DNA of 8,783 nt from Gammaproteobacteria bacterium (lineage in GTDB: Bacteria; Pseudomonadota; Gammaproteobacteria; HK1): assembly GCA_022822245.1 (NCBI GenBank), contig JAJECB010000250.1, positions 1 through 8,783 of the forward strand, given 5' to 3'. The notes below the pieces were generated by a model. That model was not told the DNA's origin, made no database searches, and saw nothing but the letters and a program-made list of their open reading frames with translations. This document shows positions 4,452-8,783 of the stretch, one piece after another; positions within the stretch are counted from its first letter, which is position 1; each line of letters starts with the position of its first letter. The position numbers and the translations under genes were made by a program.

Positions 4452-6224
4452 ATGGACGAAACACGGGCGAAGGGCCCGACCCGGCTCTTCGAGAGCGGCG
4501 GGGCGCGAGCCCGTGCAGGGCTCCTGCGACCGTACCTGCGGCCGATCCTGCACGCGAGCTGTGCTTCGTTCTTCGTGCAATGCCTCGGGCTCGTGCCTTC
4601 CATCGCGCTGCTCCTCGTCATCGATCGGGTCATCGTCAACAGCGCCTTCGAGACGCTGGACGTCATCGCCGTCGCGGTCGTCCTCGCGGGCGCGTTCGAG
4701 TTTCTCTTCGCGACCGCGCGCGAGCGGCTGCTCGGCCGCGCCGCCGCCGACGCCTGGTCCGCGCTCTCCGAGAGCGTGTACCGGCATCTCCTGTATCGGC
4801 CCCTCGCCGCTCCGCGGCCCGCCGAATCGGTGGTCCCGGCCTTCGACGAAGTGGAGCGGCTCCGGACCTTCATCGCACGTCTGGCCGTGGCCCACGTCAC
4901 CGATCTCGTTCTCGCCGCGCTCTTCACTGCGCTGCTGCTCTTCGTGGACGTCCGGCTCGCGTGCATCGCGATCGCCGGGATCCCCCTCTACGCGCTCGTC
5001 GTCCTCGTCACCCTGCCGGCCGTTCGACGCCGGACCCGGCGGGGCACGGCAGGCGCCGAGCGTTCGAAGTTCGTGGTGACCGAGACCGTGGTCAACATCG
5101 AGACCATCCGGTCGCTCGCGCTCGAGAGCGGCCTCGACCGACGCTGGCAGGCGAGCGTCCGGGACTTCGCGGAGGTGCAGGATGCCGTACACCGGCTCTC
5201 CGGCGGCATCTCGAACGCGACCGAGCTCGTGCAGCGGCTCCTCACCGCGGCCATCCTCTGGTACGGCGCGGGGCTCGTCGTGGCGCAGGAGATCACCCTC
5301 GGACAGCTCGTGGCGTTCAACCTCATCGCGATGCGGCTCTCTGCGCCGATCATCCGCGCCTCGCGGATCTGGCCCGACCTGCAGCGGACCCGTGACGCGG
5401 TGCGCCGCATCGGGGCGCTCCTGGACGAGCCCGTCGACGCAGGCGGCGGGCGGTCCGACCTCGCCGAGCGGCCGGCCGGGGAGATCCGGTTCAGCGACGT
5501 GACCGTGCGCTATCCCTCGGCGCCCGCCCCGGCCCTCTCGGGCGTCGACTTCCGCATCGCTCCCGGCGAGTTCGTCGCCCTCGTGGGTGCCTCGGGAGCG
5601 GGCAAGAGCACCCTCGTGCGGGCGCTCCTCGGCCTTTGCCGGCCCGACCGGGGCGCGGTTCTCATCGACGGCGTTCCGGCCGGCGAGATCGACGGCCCGG
5701 CGTTGCGTTCGATCGTCGGGGTCGTTCCGCAGCAGGCCATGCTCTTCACCGGGAGTGTCTACGACAACATCGCGCTCGATGACCCGCGGATCGGGCCGGA
5801 CGACGTCGTGCGGGCGGCCAAACTCGCGGGGGCTCGCGAGTTCATCGAGCAGCTCCCCGACGGCTATCGGGCGTTCGTCGGGGAGCGCGGCGAGGCCCTC
5901 TCGGGCGGGCAACGCCAACGCATCGCTCTTGCGCGCGCGCTCGTTCGCGACCCCGCGATCCTCGTCCTCGACGAGGCGACGAGCGCGCTCGACTACGAGG
6001 AAGAAGCGTCGTTCTTCGAAGGGATCGAGCGCGCGCGCGGCACCCGCACCATCCTTGCCGCCACCCATCGCCCGGCCGCGGTCGCCGCGAGCGATCGCAT
6101 CCTCGTCCTCGGCGACGCGCGCCTCCTGGAGGCCGGAACCCACGCCGAGCTCCTGCGCGCCGGCGGCGCCTACCGCGCGATGTGGTCCCGCTGGGTGCCG
6201 CCGCATCTCGCGCGATGCGCATAA
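4452..6224 (+). CDS. HlyB-like type I secretion ABC transporter, no N-terminal peptidase domain
   Basis: This is an inner-membrane half-transporter (590 aa) with a permease domain (about 25-310) fused to an ATPase domain (about 345-580). The permease contains HlyB-like stretches, for example the RHLL and GQLVAFNLIA regions. ATPase motifs are intact: Walker A GASGAGKST (379-387), Q-loop in VVPQQ (424-428), signature LSGGQ (483-487), Walker B ending in D507, catalytic E508, D-loop SALD and H-loop H539. HlyB and the C39 bacteriocin exporters are about 700 residues because of an N-terminal peptidase or peptidase-like domain; this protein begins almost at the first helix, so that domain is absent. 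The start is the ATG at 4452, 17 nt after the upstream stop, with only a weak ribosome binding site. Its end overlaps the fusion-protein gene, confirming an exporter pair. Confidence 0.92.
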   Translation: MDETRAKGPTRLFESGGARARAGLLRPYLRPILHASCASFFVQCLGLVPSIALLLVIDRVIVNSAFETLDVIAVAVVLAGAFEFLFATARERLLGRAAADAWSALSESVYRHLLYRPLAAPRPAESVVPAFDEVERLRTFIARLAVAHVTDLVLAALFTALLLFVDVRLACIAIAGIPLYALVVLVTLPAVRRRTRRGTAGAERSKFVVTETVVNIETIRSLALESGLDRRWQASVRDFAEVQDAVHRLSGGISNATELVQRLLTAAILWYGAGLVVAQEITLGQLVAFNLIAMRLSAPIIRASRIWPDLQRTRDAVRRIGALLDEPVDAGGGRSDLAERPAGEIRFSDVTVRYPSAPAPALSGVDFRIAPGEFVALVGASGAGKSTLVRALLGLCRPDRGAVLIDGVPAGEIDGPALRSIVGVVPQQAMLFTGSVYDNIALDDPRIGPDDVVRAAKLAGAREFIEQLPDGYRAFVGERGEALSGGQRQRIALARALVRDPAILVLDEATSALDYEEEASFFEGIERARGTRTILAATHRPAAVAASDRILVLGDARLLEAGTHAELLRAGGAYRAMWSRWVPPHLARCA

Positions 6225-7555
6225 TCCTCATCCTCGCTCTGCTCCTCGTCACCGCGGTGGCGGTCTCCTGGGTCGCGAAGATCGACATCGTCGCCCCGAC
6301 CCGAGGCGAGGTCGTCGCCCGGCAGCGCACCCGGGAGGTCCAGGCCCTCGAGACGGGAGTCGTGGCGGCGCTCCACGCAGACGAGGGGGTGCGGGTCCGG
6401 AAGGGCATCCTGTTGGTCGAGCTCGACGACACGATCGCGATCTCCGAGGTCCGGCGGATCGAGGCTGGCCTTCGCGAGGCCCGCCGCACCGCGCGCCGGC
6501 TCCGCCTCCTCGCGTCCGGACCCGCCGCCAGCAGCACCGGGGAGGAAGGGGCAGTGGAGGCCGGGAATGGAGACGGGGACGGGGCGAACGCCAAGGGCCG
6601 GCCGTCCGACGCGGCGGGGAAGGCGGAAGACCCCGGATGGACCAGGCACGTTCGCCTCGCCGAGGTCGAGCGACGGCGGCTCGCGGCAGCGGTCGCGGAG
6701 GCGGACCGGCAGGTCGGGGCGGGGCGCCTGCGGCTATCCGCCATCGAGGCCGAGCGCCGCCAGGTCGATCGGTTGCTCCCGGTCGTGCGGGAGCGCGTGG
6801 ACGGGCTCGCGATGCTCTCCGCCCGCTCGCACGCCTCGCGCCACGACTACCTGCGCGAGCTCTCCCGGCGTATCGAGATGGAGGGCCGCGCGGAATCGCT
6901 CGCGATCGAGGCGCGGCGCGAAGAGGAGGAGATTGCCCGCCGGCTGGCCTCCGGGCGCCTTCTCCGCCTCGAGTACGAGACCGCGCGGCAGCGCGATCTC
7001 GTGGACGTGGAGCTCAGGATCGCCGAGCTCCACGAAGATCTCGTGCAGGCGCGGCGGCGCCTCGTCCGGCATCGCATCACCGCGCCCGTGGACGGGGAGG
7101 TGCAGGACGTCGGGGAGCTTGCCGAAGGCAGCTTCGTTCAGCGGGGCGACCGGCTGATGGCGGTGGTCCCGGCCGGGGGCGGGCTCGAGATCCGCGCCTG
7201 GGTCCGCAACCGGGACGTGGGGTTCGTCAAGGCGGGGCAGACCGCGATCGTCAAGATCGACGCCTTTCCGTTCACCCGCTACGGGACCACCGAAGGGGTG
7301 GTCGAAGGCGTTTCGCTCGACGCGGTGGGCGAGGGCGGGCCGGGGGTCCCGGACGGAACGCCGGACGAGTTCACTGCGGGCTACCTCGCCCGCATCGCGC
7401 TCACTCGCCCCGCCCTCGAGGTCGACGGGGCCGTCGTTCCGCTTCGCCCGGGCATGCAGGCCGCGGTCGACATCCGCACCGGACGGCGGCGGATGCTCGA
7501 GTACGTCGTCGCTCCCCTCGTCGCGTACGGGAGCAACGCCCTCCGCGAGCGCTGA
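6215..7555 (+). CDS. HlyD-family membrane fusion protein of a type I secretion system
   Basis: The 446-residue periplasmic adaptor links the ABC protein at 4452 to an outer-membrane channel. Only Met-Arg precedes a single membrane anchor (about 3-20). Then come a first lipoyl half (about 25-70, ending RKGILLVELDD), a long coiled-coil hairpin (about 72-285) and the second lipoyl half starting ITAPVDGEV (288-296). A barrel region with FPFTRYGTTEG is typical of HlyD. Residues 102-141 are a Gly/Ala/Asp/Glu-rich insert interrupting the helical hairpin. The ATG at 6215 overlaps the last ten bases of the ABC gene; a GTG at 6182 would put extra residues before the anchor and is less likely. No TolC-like gene is in the window, so the outer-membrane component is presumably encoded elsewhere. 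Confidence 0.92.
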   Translation: MRIILILALLLVTAVAVSWVAKIDIVAPTRGEVVARQRTREVQALETGVVAALHADEGVRVRKGILLVELDDTIAISEVRRIEAGLREARRTARRLRLLASGPAASSTGEEGAVEAGNGDGDGANAKGRPSDAAGKAEDPGWTRHVRLAEVERRRLAAAVAEADRQVGAGRLRLSAIEAERRQVDRLLPVVRERVDGLAMLSARSHASRHDYLRELSRRIEMEGRAESLAIEARREEEEIARRLASGRLLRLEYETARQRDLVDVELRIAELHEDLVQARRRLVRHRITAPVDGEVQDVGELAEGSFVQRGDRLMAVVPAGGGLEIRAWVRNRDVGFVKAGQTAIVKIDAFPFTRYGTTEGVVEGVSLDAVGEGGPGVPDGTPDEFTAGYLARIALTRPALEVDGAVVPLRPGMQAAVDIRTGRRRMLEYVVAPLVAYGSNALRER

Positions 7556-7648
7556 GGTGCGGGCCGGTAATCGAGAGCACGGACACCGGATGAGCCATCG
7601 CGAAGGGCGGAACTCATCAAGACCTTCCGAAATCCAATCTTTCCGACG

Positions 7649-7654
7649 TAGAAT
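7649..7654 (+). promoter_or_regulatory. Possible -10 box for the gene at 7679
   Basis: TAGAAT matches TATAAT at five of six positions and lies 24 nt before the ATG. The best -35 candidate, TTCCGA at 7625-7630 with an 18-bp spacer, matches only three of six. The surrounding bases 7605-7657 are less GC-rich than the flanks. This makes the downstream gene probably a separate transcription unit from the exporter. Confidence 0.35.
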
Positions 7655-7678
7655 CGAACCCGGAGCAGGAGGCTCGAC

Positions 7679-7933
7679 ATGACCGCATCCACCTTCGACA
7701 CGCTCGCCGCCGCGGACGAGCTCCGTGGCGCCGGCTTCGACGACAAGCAGGCCCGCGCCATCATCGACGTTCACCGCCGCGCCGGCGAGCAGCCCGCCAC
7801 CAAGGCCGACCTCAAGGCCGACCTCAAAGCCCTTGAAGGACGGCTCTACCGCGCCCTGTGGATCCAGGGAACCGGCATCGTCCTCGTCATCGGAACCTTC
7901 ATCGCCATCGCGGCCGCGCTGCGGCCGTTCTGA
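7679..7933 (+). CDS. Small coiled-coil membrane protein, DUF1640-like (84 aa)
   Basis: The sequence resembles short bacterial DUF1640/CCDC90-like proteins. It has an N-terminal region with FDTLAAADELRGAGF and DKQARAIIDVHRR (about 5-31), a short coiled coil built from KADL repeats (about 41-54), and one C-terminal membrane helix (about 61-80). The function of the bacterial family is not established to my knowledge. AGGAGG at 7667-7672 lies six bases before the ATG. It follows the fusion-protein gene by 123 bp with its own possible -10 box, and such proteins occur widely outside secretion loci, so I regard it as an unrelated neighbour. The only odd point is a 12-bp in-frame duplication inside the coiled coil. 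Confidence 0.7.
   Translation: MTASTFDTLAAADELRGAGFDDKQARAIIDVHRRAGEQPATKADLKADLKALEGRLYRALWIQGTGIVLVIGTFIAIAAALRPF
7802..7825 (+). repeat. Tandem 12-bp in-frame repeat (two copies)
   Basis: AAGGCCGACCTC occurs twice back to back and encodes Lys-Ala-Asp-Leu twice within the coiled coil of the gene at 7679. Each copy adds about one helical turn. Confidence 0.9.
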
Positions 7934-8084
7934 ATCGGAGCTGGAACGAGGCGCAGGCGGTCCCGACCACTCTGAGGACCGACTCCTGGCCGAAGGCCCG
8001 CTTGTACGCTTCCGCGATCTCGTCCGTGCGCCGAATCCCTTCCTCGCCCGGCGCGGCGAGGACGCTGGGCGTGCGCATTCTCAT
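7899..8084 (-). CDS. Possible small hypothetical protein or gene remnant (61 aa)
   Basis: This antisense ORF runs from an ATG at 8084 and overlaps the 3' end of the DUF1640-like gene by 35 bp. Most of its third codon positions are G or C, and the predicted segment RTDEIAEAYKRAFGQESVL looks like natural protein rather than the Arg/Pro/Gly-rich shadow products common here. The ribosome binding site is weak and I recognise no family. It could be a genuine small gene, the decayed end of a longer gene, or chance. It otherwise occupies the gap between 7934 and the end of nusB. Confidence 0.3.
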   Translation of the reverse strand: MRMRTPSVLAAPGEEGIRRTDEIAEAYKRAFGQESVLRVVGTACASFQLRFRTAAARPRWR

Positions 8085-8172
8085 GTTCCGTTTCCGGCCG
8101 ATTCGGCGCCGCGAGTTCTACCTGAAGCGCCGGGCGGCGGCGAGGGCGCTTGCGGGCCGGACGCCTCGCGCG

Positions 8173-8189
8173 CCCGCCTGGGGGGCGGG
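8173..8189 (-). terminator. Weak hairpin downstream of nusB
   Basis: A perfect 6-bp GC stem (CCCGCC with GGCGGG) and 5-nt loop begins 17 nt past the nusB stop, reading on the minus strand. No T-run follows, so intrinsic termination is not shown, and such stems arise easily at this GC content. Confidence 0.2.
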
Positions 8190-8205
8190 GTCGACGGGGC
8201 GGGAC

Positions 8206-8703
8206 TCAGCCGGAACCGCCGGGACGGGACGCCCCGCGGCGGCCGTCCGACGCGGGGCGGACGTCGCGGGCAAGACGGTCGAGTACGCCGTTCACGTAGC
8301 GATGGCCGTTCTCGCCGCCGAACGTCTTGGCAAGCTCCACCGCTTCGTTGATGGTGACGCCGGTCGGGATCTCGAGCCGTTCGACGAGCTCGAAGGCACC
8401 CATCCGGAGGATCGCGCACTCCACCGGATCGACCTGGGCCACCGGGCGGTCCAGGAGCGGCTCGATGCGCTGGTCGAGCTTCTCCGCCGTCGCGACCACC
8501 CCGTGGAGCAGCTCGCGGAAGAAGTCGCGGTCCACCGGCGGCGCCTCCTCCGCGAACCGGTCAGCAAGGAACTGGCGCTCGATCTCGGCCGCGTCCTGGC
8601 CCGTCATGTGCCACTGGTAGAGGGCCTGGACCGCCGCGGCGCGGGCGCGCCGCCTTGCCCCCCCACGCCGCTTGGCCGCCGTCCTCTCGGGGGGGGCGTT
8701 CAT
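8206..8703 (-). CDS. nusB: Transcription antitermination factor NusB
   Basis: NusB is a small all-helical protein that pairs with NusE (ribosomal protein S10) on boxA RNA to allow antitermination of rRNA transcription. The Arg-rich start of the fold (ARRRARAAAVQALYQW, about 16-31) and the conserved C-terminal region with PTGVTINEAVELAKTFGGEN then HRYVNGVLDRLA are diagnostic. At 165 residues it is longer than the usual 140 or so because of a basic N-terminal leader and a Gly/Arg/Ser-rich tail after about residue 150. It starts seven bases after the ribH stop, the usual ribH-nusB order, and probably shares a transcript with riboflavin synthesis genes beyond the window. No strong ribosome binding site is visible, which fits translational coupling to ribH. 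Confidence 0.95.
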   Translation of the reverse strand: MNAPPERTAAKRRGGARRRARAAAVQALYQWHMTGQDAAEIERQFLADRFAEEAPPVDRDFFRELLHGVVATAEKLDQRIEPLLDRPVAQVDPVECAILRMGAFELVERLEIPTGVTINEAVELAKTFGGENGHRYVNGVLDRLARDVRPASDGRRGASRPGGSG

Positions 8704-8710
8704 GGGTCGT

Positions 8711-8783
8711 TCAGCGCGGGACGCGGCGGAGCAGGGTGACCATCTCGAGGGCGGCGAGGGCCGCCTCCTCGCCCTTGTTGCCG
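8711..8783 (-). CDS. ribH: 6,7-dimethyl-8-ribityllumazine synthase, C-terminal end (partial)
   Basis: Only the last 23 codons and the TGA lie in the window; the gene continues past the right edge. The translated end, starting GNKGEEAALAALEM and finishing LLRRVPR, matches the conserved C-terminal helix of lumazine synthase. That enzyme joins 5-amino-6-ribitylaminouracil with 3,4-dihydroxy-2-butanone 4-phosphate in riboflavin synthesis. Its placement directly before nusB supports the call. Confidence 0.88.
   Translation of the reverse strand, partial: GNKGEEAALAALEMVTLLRRVPR

Noticed and set aside
4155..6206. Long minus-strand ORF of 683 codons opposite the ABC transporter gene
   Set aside because: The opposite strand encodes an unambiguous ABC exporter with all motifs. 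This frame is Arg/Glu/Gly/Pro-rich low-complexity sequence typical of high-GC antisense frames.
7858..8739. Plus-strand ORF of 293 codons across nusB
   Set aside because: It is antisense to nusB, which is clearly recognisable on the minus strand, and it shows no family features.

Overview
The window is GC-rich DNA (roughly 70% G+C by eye) with dense gene packing and strong Shine-Dalgarno sites. It suggests a high-GC proteobacterium, probably a gammaproteobacterium. This rests on the nusB and ribH sequences and on the HlyB/HlyD-type exporter, which implies a Gram-negative envelope. No species can be named from the window alone.

Layout. Positions 1-109 are clearly more AT-rich than the rest and carry an extended -10 promoter. 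It drives an unrecognised 217-residue soluble protein (110-763). After a 261-bp gap holding a 14-bp perfect palindrome comes a run of same-strand genes: a 68-residue peptide with an octa-glycine head and a long glycine zipper (1025-1231); a structured 200-nt spacer; two related small two-helix membrane proteins (1432-1638, 1640-1849); an exported S9 (prolyl-oligopeptidase family) serine peptidase (1851-3737); an acyltransferase-like protein of the phage Gp13/DUF2833 type (3815-4435); a HlyB-like ABC exporter without an N-terminal peptidase domain (4452-6224); and a HlyD-like membrane fusion protein (6215-7555). A separate small coiled-coil membrane protein (DUF1640-like) follows at 7679-7933. 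The right end is housekeeping on the minus strand: nusB (8206-8703) and the last codons of ribH (8711-8783). A weak antisense ORF lies at 7899-8084.

How it may work (inference). Positions 1025-7555 look like a dedicated type I secretion cassette for a small glycine-zipper peptide. The ABC protein and fusion protein would export the peptide, probably with a TolC-like outer-membrane channel encoded elsewhere. The Gp13-like acyltransferase and the S9 peptidase are candidate modification or processing enzymes, and the paired membrane proteins are candidate immunity factors. The closest described analogue I know is the Caulobacter Cdz contact-dependent killing system, in which glycine-zipper proteins leave by a type I system. 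The peptidase-less ABC protein, Gp13-like acyltransferase, S9 peptidase and duplicated membrane proteins do not match that system or classical class II microcins. This cassette is therefore the best candidate here for an undescribed system.
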